This document shows positions 24,189 through 32,398 of a stretch of 64,000 nt of DNA, one piece after another. The notes under the pieces were generated by a model that was not told the DNA's origin, searched no databases, and saw only the letters and a list, made by a program, of their open reading frames with translations. A program made the position numbers and the translations under genes. The stretch lies in NCBI GenBank assembly GCA_041650805.1, contig JBAZKM010000002.1:170066-234065 (forward strand). Reading direction: 5' to 3'. Each line of letters starts with the position of its first letter. The first letter of the stretch is position 1. The DNA is from Candidatus Omnitrophota bacterium. GTDB taxonomy: Bacteria; Omnitrophota; Gorgyraeia; 2-01-FULL-45-10.

Positions 24189-25147
24189 TTCTTCTCCGCT
24201 TTAAATTTAAGCAATGCCACCTTTGCCCTGGCCTCTTTGACGAAAGAGCTCTCCGGAAATTCATTTATGATCTCTTCGTAATATATGATAGCGCTCTTAT
24301 ACTTGTGCCGGGACTCGTAAAACTTTGCCGTCCGATATGACTTTTCGGCGGCCTTGTCCTTCAGGCGCTGGATCGTCTTTGATGCCTCTTTGGAAAGTTC
24401 GTCATCCTTGTTCGCCTCCGCGAACTCCTCGAACGCCTTTATGGCCTTATCGGTGGGCTCCGAGGCATATTCCGGGTTGAGGGAGGCCCTGTAGGCGCAA
24501 TAGGCGGTCTCGTACTTTGCCCTGTCTGCAAATTTGGAGTTCTGGTACTCATCCACCACGCGCTGGAACGCATCTATCGCCTCGTCATAGCGGTCCGACT
24601 TCTTCAGCGCCTCTCCCATCCTGAACTGGGCCTCATCCGCAAGCTTCCCGTACGGGGCGTTATCCACCACCTTCCTGTAAATCTCAACGGCCCTGTCCAG
24701 CGAAGTCATGATATCGGTCCCCAGGAGTTTGGGGCTTGCCTTGGCCATATATATATTGGCTATATTGAACTCGCGGGCGATGATCTCATCCATGTTCTCG
24801 ATGTGCGGGAAATTGTCTATCGCCTTCTGGTAATTCTGGAATGCTATATAGAACTTTCCCATGTTTTCGTAGCAAAGGCCGACGTAATACTGCGCCTTGG
24901 ACGCGAATTCGGAATATTCATAATTTTTAGCGAGTTTGTCGAACTCCGTGGCCGCGCGCTCGTAGTCCTTGGCGTCATAGAAACTCATGGCCCACTCGAA
25001 CTGCTCCTTTGGGCTGTCCTTTACTGCGTATTTAGGGTTTACGAATTTTTTGGTCTCGGGTGTCCATAGCCAATAGGCCTGCGAGACCCGGGCGCTGACG
25101 GCGCAGAGGAGGAAAGATGCTATCAATATAGATAATAATTTTCTCAT
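24185..25147 (-). CDS. BamD/YfiO-like periplasmic TPR protein
   Basis: 320 residues: a signal peptide (first ~24 residues, ending VSQA), then TPR/Sel1-type repeats (QFEWAMSFYDAKDYERAATEFDKLAKNY; AQYYVGLCYENMGKF; AQFRMGEALKKSDRYDEAIDAF; SAIIYYEEIINEFPESS). The repeat style and the neighbour lptE suggest a BamD-like outer-membrane assembly factor. No lipobox cysteine follows the signal sequence, unlike classical BamD, so it may be soluble. A general TPR protein is the alternative. First gene of the TPR-lptE-holA operon. Confidence 0.72.
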   Translation of the reverse strand: MRKLLSILIASFLLCAVSARVSQAYWLWTPETKKFVNPKYAVKDSPKEQFEWAMSFYDAKDYERAATEFDKLAKNYEYSEFASKAQYYVGLCYENMGKFYIAFQNYQKAIDNFPHIENMDEIIAREFNIANIYMAKASPKLLGTDIMTSLDRAVEIYRKVVDNAPYGKLADEAQFRMGEALKKSDRYDEAIDAFQRVVDEYQNSKFADRAKYETAYCAYRASLNPEYASEPTDKAIKAFEEFAEANKDDELSKEASKTIQRLKDKAAEKSYRTAKFYESRHKYKSAIIYYEEIINEFPESSFVKEARAKVALLKFKAEKK

Positions 25148-25167
25148 ATATCTATTAATGGATTTTC

Positions 25168-25196
25168 AGGATATCACAGGAGACCGGTTTTGTCAA
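25168..25196 (-). promoter_or_regulatory. Promoter of the bamD-like-lptE-holA operon
   Basis: TTGACA (25196-25191), 17-bp spacer, TATCCT (25173-25168), about 15 nt upstream of the predicted ATG region. Confidence 0.75.
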
Positions 25197-25240
25197 GAAA
25201 ACTGGGATTTGCATGTGAGAGGCGATGCCGACGCGGAGAT

Positions 25241-25609
25241 TCAGGAGTTCTTGATGACGGCGCGGTTCACGAAATTCATTACGAGGTCTTTATCTTCCTT
25301 GGACATTTCCAGGAACTGGTTCCCCAGCTCGTACTCTGACGTCGTGGGAAGCTTCCTTATCCAGGCGACTTTAGATATCGCCTTTATGGGTTTGGTCGAT
25401 GTAGGAAGCGTTATCTCTACGACTAAACGGCAGGCTAATGATATGAATTCGCTGGAATTAAAACGTACTCCTCCCTCGCTGATATCTTTTGTGAGGGAAC
25501 CGAGGGAAGTCACTCCGATCTTCCGCAGATTTCTATATTGAAGCGGCAGATGAAACGTTACCCGTTTATTTTTTCTTCTCTCGTCTATGTTTTGATTTAT
25601 CTTATCCAC
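25241..25609 (-). CDS. PilZ domain protein (c-di-GMP receptor)
   Basis: 122 residues, essentially one PilZ domain. Both ligand-binding motifs are present: RRKNKR (RxxxR, about residues 11-16) and DISEGGVRF (D/NxSxxG, about 43-51). It should bind cyclic di-GMP in the cytoplasm. Output partner unknown. It stands alone between the comEC and bamD-like transcription units with its own promoter. The HD-GYP gene at 32399 supplies the matching degradation activity. Confidence 0.85.
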   Translation of the reverse strand: MDKINQNIDERRKNKRVTFHLPLQYRNLRKIGVTSLGSLTKDISEGGVRFNSSEFISLACRLVVEITLPTSTKPIKAISKVAWIRKLPTTSEYELGNQFLEMSKEDKDLVMNFVNRAVIKNS

Positions 25610-25663
25610 CTAAAAACTCCTCTGGCCCTTCCCCCCTCGCTTAATTATAATTTTACTGCACCA

Positions 25664-25692
25664 AATATATCACATAGTTATATGTTTGTCAA
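25664..25692 (-). promoter_or_regulatory. Promoter of the PilZ gene
   Basis: TTGACA (25692-25687), 17-bp spacer, TATATT (25669-25664), a near-consensus sigma70 site just after the comEC stop. Confidence 0.78.
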
Positions 25693-25709
25693 GGTAAAGT
25701 ATAAAAAAG

Positions 25710-28181
25710 TTAGTTTTCTTCTCCGAAATGGCCTATTTTAAAGCCACCCTCGTTAATGATAGCCCGTATCGCTCCGCCCTGTTTTGTGATGTAACACCTT
25801 GATCCTAAATGTGTTAAAATATCTACGGTGCTATTCAGGCGCTCTTTGAATTTGACGCTGTTGCCGACACTGATGATCGCTACACCGGGAGAAACCGCTT
25901 TAAAAAAGATCCTGAAAATATTTTCGCTTCCCGGAAAACCTGCGTGGTGCGGGACCTTCAGAATATCGGAGCGGAGAAGATCGCCGTATGACACGAGATC
26001 CGATATCCCCTTCTCCGTGACATCGCCGCATAGGAGCACGCTCGAAGCGCCGTACACTATCTTCAGGACTATGGAATTATCGTTTGAGTCAAATACGGCT
26101 TTCTCTTTTTTCGGGTTGAGGACGAATATCCTGACGGGACCCGGGAGATCTATCTCGTCGCCGCTGCCGACGATAACGCGCGGTATGCGCTTCGCCTTTA
26201 CGATCTCCGCGTACCGGAGATAGAGCCATTTGTCGCGCTCAGGCACGGCACCGTTGTCTATCACACAGCCGACTTTGAAATTTTGCATAAGATATATGAT
26301 GCCTCCGAGATGGTCTTCGTGAAGATGGCTTACCACTATAGCGTCTATCCGGCGTATCTTCTTATTCCACAGGTACGGCGCTATCACCCGTTTCCCTATA
26401 TCGAACTTCTCTTCCCCTCCCGATCCTCCGTCGACTAGGAACACCCCTCCGCGGGGCAGTTCTATCAATGTCGAGTCCCCCTGCCCTGCGTCGAAGAATG
26501 TCATCTCGAGGATCTCTTTTTGGCGCGGCAACAGATCTTTCCATACCATGACATTCAATATGACCAGGATAACGGCAAGGATATCTCTTCTGCGCACCGG
26601 TCTTCTGCCTGCGTTAATGACGGCCGGGGATAAAAATAGAACGATAAAGAACGCGTAATATACGATACAGAAATATGGCGTCGGGGCGGGGGTCCTGAAA
26701 TACGCGAACGGCGCTTTGGCGAATACCCCATTTATAAAAAAGAGCGCCTTTTCCGTGATGCTCATGGCTGCCGAAAGATAAGCGGCCGGAAGGCCCGGGA
26801 TGAGCCCAAACCCCAGAAAAACCATCGAGAGGGCAAATATGACAAAGACGAGCGGCACGATGACTATATTGGCGACCACGGCTATCGGAGATGTTATGTT
26901 GAAATAGAAAGAGACGACCGGCGCTATCGCTATCCATGCCGCTATCGAGATGACTACGGACCTTATTATGAACACCCTCGCCGAGTAAAACCGGGAGGCC
27001 CGGCGGGCCGGCCTGCCGGGCCGCATCAATACCCCTTCTATCTTCGGCGTTAACAATATTATCCCGGCCAGCGAAATAAAGGAGAGCTGAAAACTCGGGT
27101 CGAACAGCTCGTTCGGGTTAAATATCAATATCAGGACTGCCGCTATCGCGAGGGAGTTCAATATATCGGATTCCCGCTCGAATAAGTATCCCGCCGCAAA
27201 TATGGAAAATGTGATCGCGGCCCTGGCCACCGGAGGCGCGCCGCCTGCGACAAACGAATAGAAGATGACGGCCCCCGTCGCCAGCGCAAGGTTAAGCCGT
27301 TTCGGTACTTTAAATATACTGAAGATGAATAAGAATATGCCCGCTACGAATCCCACGTTCTGTCCGCTCACCGCCAGGATGTGGACCGTACCCGTCTTTA
27401 CGAAATCTTCCTCCGTCCTTTCGTCAAGGCCGCTCCTGTCTCCGACGATGAGCGCCTTGAGAAAACCGCTTTCCCGTCTTTCCAGCCGGGCATCAAGATA
27501 TCCCTCTATCCACCTCCTTACCCTGTAAGCCAGACGCCTTACCGGGTCCATGGTATCTTCGCCGAGACGATGGGCAGCAGAAGATCTTTTGACTTTGAGG
27601 ACCGAATATATCCTCTTATTCTTCAGATACTCCGAATAATCAAAAAGGCCGGGGTTCCTCAGGCCGGCAGGCGGAGATAAGATGCCTTCAAGGACCACCT
27701 CATCGCCGTAGCCGAAGCCCTTTTCATCTTTGTACATATCGACCTTCACCAGCCCGCTCGCCCTCTGAAAGCCGGATGCGCCTTTCAGGCCGTTCACCTC
27801 AAGCACAAATGAGGTCCTCCTGGTACTATAGAACGTGGTGCTGATCACAGGGTCATCGATGATAGTACCCCTGACCATGACGGTCCTCTCTTCCCGGGAA
27901 TTGAAACGGGAGATATGGTCCACCGGGATGGCGTTGAACTTACCGTAGGAGATCACCCCTATTAACGCGACCGAGATGCAGAGAAACGCGCGAGAGATGA
28001 TCTTCTGTTTAGAGAAGAGAAGGACAGGGATGAGGCAGAGAAGGCCGGCGGCTGAGGCCCAGGAGAACGGTATGGCCCACATACGGGCAAACGATATGCC
28101 GAGGATCAGCGATATCGCGATCGGCACGAACGGTCGTTTCACGGATATACCTTTCGGTGCGGCAGGGGGAGGCGGCTTCAC
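25710..28181 (-). CDS. comEC: ComEC/Rec2 DNA-internalisation protein
   Basis: 823 residues. Several N-terminal helices flank an OB-fold-like segment with VMVRGTIIDDP. The competence domain follows (LKALIVGDRSGLDERTEEDFVKTGTVHILAVSG) with many helices, then a metallo-beta-lactamase-like domain (FFDAGQGDSTLIELP, VSHLHEDHLGG, PHHAG). It forms the inner-membrane channel for single-stranded DNA during transformation. Start is GTG in a GTGA overlap with the comEA-like gene. Confidence 0.93.
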   Translation of the reverse strand: MKPPPPAAPKGISVKRPFVPIAISLILGISFARMWAIPFSWASAAGLLCLIPVLLFSKQKIISRAFLCISVALIGVISYGKFNAIPVDHISRFNSREERTVMVRGTIIDDPVISTTFYSTRRTSFVLEVNGLKGASGFQRASGLVKVDMYKDEKGFGYGDEVVLEGILSPPAGLRNPGLFDYSEYLKNKRIYSVLKVKRSSAAHRLGEDTMDPVRRLAYRVRRWIEGYLDARLERRESGFLKALIVGDRSGLDERTEEDFVKTGTVHILAVSGQNVGFVAGIFLFIFSIFKVPKRLNLALATGAVIFYSFVAGGAPPVARAAITFSIFAAGYLFERESDILNSLAIAAVLILIFNPNELFDPSFQLSFISLAGIILLTPKIEGVLMRPGRPARRASRFYSARVFIIRSVVISIAAWIAIAPVVSFYFNITSPIAVVANIVIVPLVFVIFALSMVFLGFGLIPGLPAAYLSAAMSITEKALFFINGVFAKAPFAYFRTPAPTPYFCIVYYAFFIVLFLSPAVINAGRRPVRRRDILAVILVILNVMVWKDLLPRQKEILEMTFFDAGQGDSTLIELPRGGVFLVDGGSGGEEKFDIGKRVIAPYLWNKKIRRIDAIVVSHLHEDHLGGIIYLMQNFKVGCVIDNGAVPERDKWLYLRYAEIVKAKRIPRVIVGSGDEIDLPGPVRIFVLNPKKEKAVFDSNDNSIVLKIVYGASSVLLCGDVTEKGISDLVSYGDLLRSDILKVPHHAGFPGSENIFRIFFKAVSPGVAIISVGNSVKFKERLNSTVDILTHLGSRCYITKQGGAIRAIINEGGFKIGHFGEEN

Positions 28182-28555
28182 TCGACGTATATTTCGTCGC
28201 TCATCTCTTCAAAAAGTCTTTCACCTATCCCCCTGACGTTCTTTATCTCCTCGGTCGACATGAAACGTCCCTCCGAAGACCTGTATTCTATTATGCGCTC
28301 CGCCAGCGTCTTGCCTACCCCGCTGAGGCGCATAAGGTCTTCCGGGCCGGCCTTATTTATGTCGATCCGCACGGCGGGATAAGGCACAGGCCCGTCCATC
28401 CGGCCCGGGGCCCGGGCGAGATCGGGTTCAAACCCTTTTATTGTTATATCTATAACGGGACCGGACCGCCGGGATCCGGCAAGCATGAAACCCAGGATGA
28501 GCAGGAACGAGAGGATGGTGACAATAAAAAGTTCGCGCTTTACGAGGTCGAACAT
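28178..28555 (-). CDS. comEA: ComEA-like helix-hairpin-helix protein
   Basis: 125 residues. One N-terminal membrane anchor (LFIVTILSFLLILGFML), a linker, and a C-terminal double helix-hairpin-helix (INKAGPEDLMRLSGVGKTLAERIIEYR, then IKNVRGIGERLFEEM). This is the size and layout of the periplasmic DNA receptor ComEA that feeds ComEC, its overlapping neighbour. The coordinates are secure; the symbol is by family and context. Confidence 0.87.
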   Translation of the reverse strand: MFDLVKRELFIVTILSFLLILGFMLAGSRRSGPVIDITIKGFEPDLARAPGRMDGPVPYPAVRIDINKAGPEDLMRLSGVGKTLAERIIEYRSSEGRFMSTEEIKNVRGIGERLFEEMSDEIYVE

Positions 28556-28565
28556 ATGGCAGGGG

Positions 28566-31049
28566 TCAGATAACTATATTGACCAATTTCTTCGGGATTA
28601 CTATAAGATCTTTTATCTCTTTACCCTCTATCCACGAAAGGACCTTAGGGTCTTTCAACACCATCTCGCGGAGTTCTTCTTTTTGCATGTCCGGCGGGAC
28701 GTCTATCTTGGATCTCAATTTGCCGTTCACCTGGATAACGACCGTCACCACTTTCGCCTCCATTGCGGAGGCGTCATAAGAGGGCCACTGCGCCCTGAAT
28801 ATACTCTCCTTTTTGCCGAGCGATCGCCATAATTCTTCGGCTATGTGCGGCACAAAAGGCGACAGAAGGATGACGACGGCCTCAACGGCTTCCCTGACTG
28901 CCCCTTCTCCGACGGCAGGACTTTTCTCCCCGGCACCCAGAGTATCGTATATTTCATTGACGAGCTCCATGACCGCGCTTATCGCGGTATTGAAGTGAAA
29001 TCCCCCGTCCAGGTCTTCCGTCACTTTCTTTATCGTCTGATGCGTCTTCCTGCGCAGTTTCTCTTCCGGGCCGGGATTTTTGTTTTTCCTCCCGGCTCCA
29101 AACTCCAGGATCCCAACTCTCCCGACAAGCCGCCACACCCTGCCGAGGAACCTGTACGCGCCCTCAACGCCCCTGTCCGACCATTCCGCGTCCTTCTCCG
29201 GGGGCCCTATGAAGAGCGTGTAGAGACGGACCGTATCGGCGCCGTATTCCCCGATAAGGCCGTCGGGACTGACTACGTTGCCCTTCGACTTCGACATCTT
29301 TGCCCCGTCTTTTATGATCATGCCCTGGGTGAAGAGGTTCCTGAAGGGCTCATCGAAGTGCGCCGCCTTTATATCGTAAAAGAACTTCATTATGAAGCGC
29401 GAGTACAACAGATGCAGTATGGCATGTTCTATGCCGCCTATGTACTGGTCGACCGGGAGCCATTTATCGACCATAGCGGTGTCGAACGGCCTGTCGGAGG
29501 ACCTCGGCGTTATATACCTGAGGTAGTACCAGCTCGAATCGACAAAGGTGTCCATCGTGTCGGTCTCCCTCGCAGCCGGCCCGCCGCACTCAGGGCATTT
29601 CGTATTTACAAAGCTTTTGGAAAATTTAAGAGGCGACTCTCCCGTCGGCCTGAACTCTACGTCTTCCGGCAGGAGGACCGGCAGGTCTTTCTCCGGGACG
29701 GGGACGGTCCCGCACTTTTCGCAATAGACGATCGGTATGGGGGCCCCCCAGTAACGCTGCCTCGATATGAGCCAATCGCGCAATTTATACTGTACCGCCC
29801 TCTTGCCGAACCCTTTCTTCTCAAAGTGGTCGGCTATCTTCCGTACGGCAGCCGTCGAGGGCAGGCCGTTGAACTCTCCGGAATTCGCCATGACCCCCTC
29901 GGCAACATATGCCTCTTTCATAACGGCCGGATCGAGGGGAGATCCCGGGTCATCGATGACGACGCGCACCGGAAGACCGTATTTTTTCGCGAATTCAAAA
30001 TCCCTCTGGTCATGTGCCGGGACCGCCATGATGGCGCCCGTACCGTATTCCATCAGGATGTAATTTGCCACCCAGAGGGGCACCTTTTCACCGGTGACAG
30101 GGTTGATGACGTGCCGCCCGGTGAAGACGCCCTCCTTTTCGATATTTGCCTGGGCCCGGTCTATCTTGCTCTCGTTACGCATCTTCCGTATACTCTTGAG
30201 GATCCCCTCTTCGCCCTTTACCCCCTTTATAAGTTTCTCGACAAGGGGATGTTCCGGCGCCAGGGCCATGAATGTGGCCCCGTATATGGTGTCGACGCGC
30301 GTTGTAAAGCACTTCAGTATATCGCCCGAACCGTCGATCCTGAAATCTATCTCCACGCCTTCGCTCTTCCCGATCCAGTTGGCCTGCATCGTCTTTACGC
30401 GGTCCGGCCATTCGGTAAGTTTGCCAAGGTCCTTCAGGAGGCGTTCGGCATAGCGCGTAATGCGGAAGAACCACTGCTCCAGCTCTTTCTGGGCCACTTC
30501 CGTATCGCACCGTTCGCAGCCTCCGTTCACGACCTGCTCATTGGCAAGCACCGTCTTGCATGAAGGACACCAGTTGACGAACGCCTTCTTCTTGTACGCG
30601 AGCCCGTTCTCATATAATTTCACGAATATCCACTGCGTCCACCTGTAATATTCCGGCAGGCATGAGATGACCTCCCTGTCCCAGTCGTATTCGACGCCCC
30701 ACTGGTTAAGCTGTCTTTTCATCGTCTTTATATTGTTCAGTGTCGACACCTTCGGATGCATGCCGCCTTTTATCGCCGCGTTCTCGGCGGGTAGCCCGAA
30801 TGCGTCAAACCCCATAGGCGTGAGGACATTGAACCCGCGCATCATCTTGTAGCGGGCGACGACGTCGCCGATTATGTAGTTCCTGCCGTGCCCGACGTGG
30901 AGGGCCGCGGACGGATAAGGGAACATCATCAGGCAATAGTACTTGTTCTTAAAGTTATCCGTATCTGCTTTGAAGAGCCCCTCATCGCGCCAGAACTTCT
31001 GCCACTTCGGCTCTATCTTATCGAATGGGTATGTTTTTTCTTCGTTCAT
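28566..31049 (-). CDS. leuS: Leucyl-tRNA synthetase
   Basis: 827 residues. Class I signatures are HVGHGRNY (HIGH) and KMSKSKGN (KMSKS). The editing domain and Cys-rich zinc region (CPSCKTVLANEQVVNGGCERCD) are present. It charges tRNA-Leu; a tRNA-Leu(CAA) gene lies 1 kb upstream. In the anticodon-binding part, after FLGRVWRLV, about 18 extra residues (GILEFGAGRKNKNPG) are coded by a heptanucleotide array. Confidence 0.97.
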   Translation of the reverse strand: MNEEKTYPFDKIEPKWQKFWRDEGLFKADTDNFKNKYYCLMMFPYPSAALHVGHGRNYIIGDVVARYKMMRGFNVLTPMGFDAFGLPAENAAIKGGMHPKVSTLNNIKTMKRQLNQWGVEYDWDREVISCLPEYYRWTQWIFVKLYENGLAYKKKAFVNWCPSCKTVLANEQVVNGGCERCDTEVAQKELEQWFFRITRYAERLLKDLGKLTEWPDRVKTMQANWIGKSEGVEIDFRIDGSGDILKCFTTRVDTIYGATFMALAPEHPLVEKLIKGVKGEEGILKSIRKMRNESKIDRAQANIEKEGVFTGRHVINPVTGEKVPLWVANYILMEYGTGAIMAVPAHDQRDFEFAKKYGLPVRVVIDDPGSPLDPAVMKEAYVAEGVMANSGEFNGLPSTAAVRKIADHFEKKGFGKRAVQYKLRDWLISRQRYWGAPIPIVYCEKCGTVPVPEKDLPVLLPEDVEFRPTGESPLKFSKSFVNTKCPECGGPAARETDTMDTFVDSSWYYLRYITPRSSDRPFDTAMVDKWLPVDQYIGGIEHAILHLLYSRFIMKFFYDIKAAHFDEPFRNLFTQGMIIKDGAKMSKSKGNVVSPDGLIGEYGADTVRLYTLFIGPPEKDAEWSDRGVEGAYRFLGRVWRLVGRVGILEFGAGRKNKNPGPEEKLRRKTHQTIKKVTEDLDGGFHFNTAISAVMELVNEIYDTLGAGEKSPAVGEGAVREAVEAVVILLSPFVPHIAEELWRSLGKKESIFRAQWPSYDASAMEAKVVTVVIQVNGKLRSKIDVPPDMQKEELREMVLKDPKVLSWIEGKEIKDLIVIPKKLVNIVI
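29089..29123. repeat. Heptanucleotide array in leuS, CTCCAAA family
   Basis: CTCCCGG, CTCCAAA, CTCCAGG, ATCCCAA, CTCTCCC: five units of period 7 in frame, coding for an added surface loop. The same family is found inside purH at 45422. Confidence 0.82.
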
Positions 31050-31060
31050 ATTATCCCCTA

Positions 31061-31912
31061 TTACCTGCTACCCTTTTTTACCAGCTTTCTCGCAGCTGCC
31101 AGATTTCGCATGTCATCCTTCTCCGACTCCTTCGGCGTCTCCATGATGAAGGCCGCATCTTTCAACGACGGATGATTTATGATCCGTCCAAGCGCCTCAA
31201 GCCCTATCTTCCCCTTGCCGATATCTTCGTGGCGATCGACGTGCGAGCCGAGCGGCGCCTTCGAATCGTTAAAGTGCACCACCTTTATAAGCTTGAGCCC
31301 TATCAGCCGGTCAAACTCATCAAGCGTCTCCTTCAGCCCGCGGGAGGTCTTTATGTCATAACCTGCCGCGAAGATGTGCGCCGTATCGAGACATACGCCT
31401 ATATGCGTCAGGCGGTCGATGCCGTCCATTATACGGCGTATATGCTCCAACCGGTGCCCTATACACGAACCGGAACCTGCGGTCACCTCGAGCAATATGG
31501 TCGTCTTCGGGTCCGCTTCTTTGATTATATCGTTTACCGCTGAGGCAAACCTCTTTATGCCGCCGGCCTCGCCGCTGCCGACATGGCTTCCCAGATGGGT
31601 AACGAAATACTCCGCCCCCAGCGCGTCCGCCCTCTTTATGTCGTCTATATACGCCTTTATCGACCTGCCGTAAAGGCCTCCGTCGGGAGACGCCAGGTTT
31701 ATTATATACGGGATGTGGACGACTACCGGCCGGATGTCATATTCCTCTTTAAGCTGCCTGAATTTGACCACGTCGCCCTGATCAAGCCTGGCGGCATCCC
31801 AGCCCCTGGGGTTACGGCTGAATATCTGCATGGTGTCACAGCCCAACAGGTGCGCCCGCTCGAGCGACTCGTATATCTTCCCGGCTATCGAAACATGTAG
31901 GCCTATGCGCAT
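31061..31912 (-). CDS. nfo: Endonuclease IV (AP endonuclease)
   Basis: 283 residues, TIM-barrel AP endonuclease with the trinuclear zinc ligands in family motifs: GLHVSIAG, HIPYIINLASPDG, LEVTAGSGSCIG, VCLDTAHIFAAGYD, HFNDSKAPLGSHVDRHEDIGKG and FIMETPK. It cuts DNA at abasic sites. Starts at MRIGLHVS; the sequence just upstream is the palindromic repeat after tRNA-Leu. Confidence 0.95.
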   Translation of the reverse strand: MRIGLHVSIAGKIYESLERAHLLGCDTMQIFSRNPRGWDAARLDQGDVVKFRQLKEEYDIRPVVVHIPYIINLASPDGGLYGRSIKAYIDDIKRADALGAEYFVTHLGSHVGSGEAGGIKRFASAVNDIIKEADPKTTILLEVTAGSGSCIGHRLEHIRRIMDGIDRLTHIGVCLDTAHIFAAGYDIKTSRGLKETLDEFDRLIGLKLIKVVHFNDSKAPLGSHVDRHEDIGKGKIGLEALGRIINHPSLKDAAFIMETPKESEKDDMRNLAAARKLVKKGSR

Positions 31913-31931
31913 ATGCTACTCTCCAGCGTGG

Positions 31932-32028
31932 TCCGCCTTCCTGTATCGGGTCAATCATAGAAGATAGCGTTCGGCGGACACATCCGCCGTACGCTATCTC
32001 CCTGAAACACACCACACAGGAAGGCGGA
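31932..32028 (-). repeat. Palindromic element abutting tRNA-Leu 3' CCA, copy 1
   Basis: About 97 bp starting directly after the encoded CCA. Outer arms TCCGCCTTCCTGT / ACAGGAAGGCGGA and an inner stem AGATAGCG..CGGCGGA / TCCGCCG..CGCTATCT. Just past the distal arm is GCTGGAG, the same as the tRNA 5' acceptor strand, so the palindrome can extend into the tRNA acceptor end. Strongly similar to 32188-32285. Confidence 0.85.
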
Positions 32029-32115
32029 TGGTGCTGGAGGAGAGAATTGAACTCTCAAGGTGTTACCACCATCGGTTTTTGAGACCGACGCGTATGCCAG
32101 TTCCGCCACTCCAGC
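32029..32115 (-). tRNA. tRNA-Leu (anticodon CAA)
   Basis: 87 nt including encoded CCA. Acceptor GCTGGAG pairs with CTCCAGC, discriminator A. Anticodon stem TCGGT/ACCGA with loop CTCAAAA gives anticodon CAA. Long variable arm (class II) and T-arm AGAGTTCAATTCTCT present. Confidence 0.95.
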
Positions 32116-32187
32116 GAAAAGTCGCAAAACATCCTCTTTTTTTAAAAGGAAGGGGAATATTAAGGGTTCTTATTAATAAATTTGTGG

Positions 32188-32285
32188 CCCGCCTTCCTGT
32201 ATCGGGTTAATCATAGAAGATAGCGTTCGGCGGGCTCATCCGCCGAAGGATATCTACCCCGAAACACCCGATACACGAAGGCGGA
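32188..32285 (-). repeat. Palindromic element abutting tRNA-Ala 3' CCA, copy 2
   Basis: Second copy, again beginning at the first base after the encoded CCA: TCCGCCTTCGTGTATCGGG to CCCGATACAGGAAGGCGG, with an inner CCGCCGAA stem. Differences from copy 1 sit mostly in loops and one inner arm. It can fold into a long cruciform or RNA hairpin. Confidence 0.85.
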
Positions 32286-32359
32286 TGGTGGAGCCGACGA
32301 GAATCGAACTCGTGATTACACAATGCCATTGTGTCGTGATCCCGCTTCACTACGGCCCC
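32286..32359 (-). tRNA. tRNA-Ala (anticodon GGC)
   Basis: 74 nt including encoded CCA. Acceptor GGGGCCG with CGGCTCC contains the G3-U70 wobble that identifies alanine tRNAs. Anticodon stem ACACA/TGTGT with loop ATGGCAT gives GGC. T-arm ACGAGTTCGATTCTCGT. Confidence 0.93.
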
Positions 32360-32398
32360 TGAAATCGCATTAGATTATAACAACAGCCCCGGCAAAAG

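Noticed and set aside
28845..30563. 572-codon open frame on the plus strand
   Set aside because: It lies wholly antisense to leuS, has no family resemblance or ribosome site, and reflects codon bias of the real gene.
31050..31080. Possible further heptanucleotide array (CCCTATT, ACCTGCT, ACCCTTT) between leuS and nfo
   Set aside because: Only two or three poorly matching units; too weak to count.
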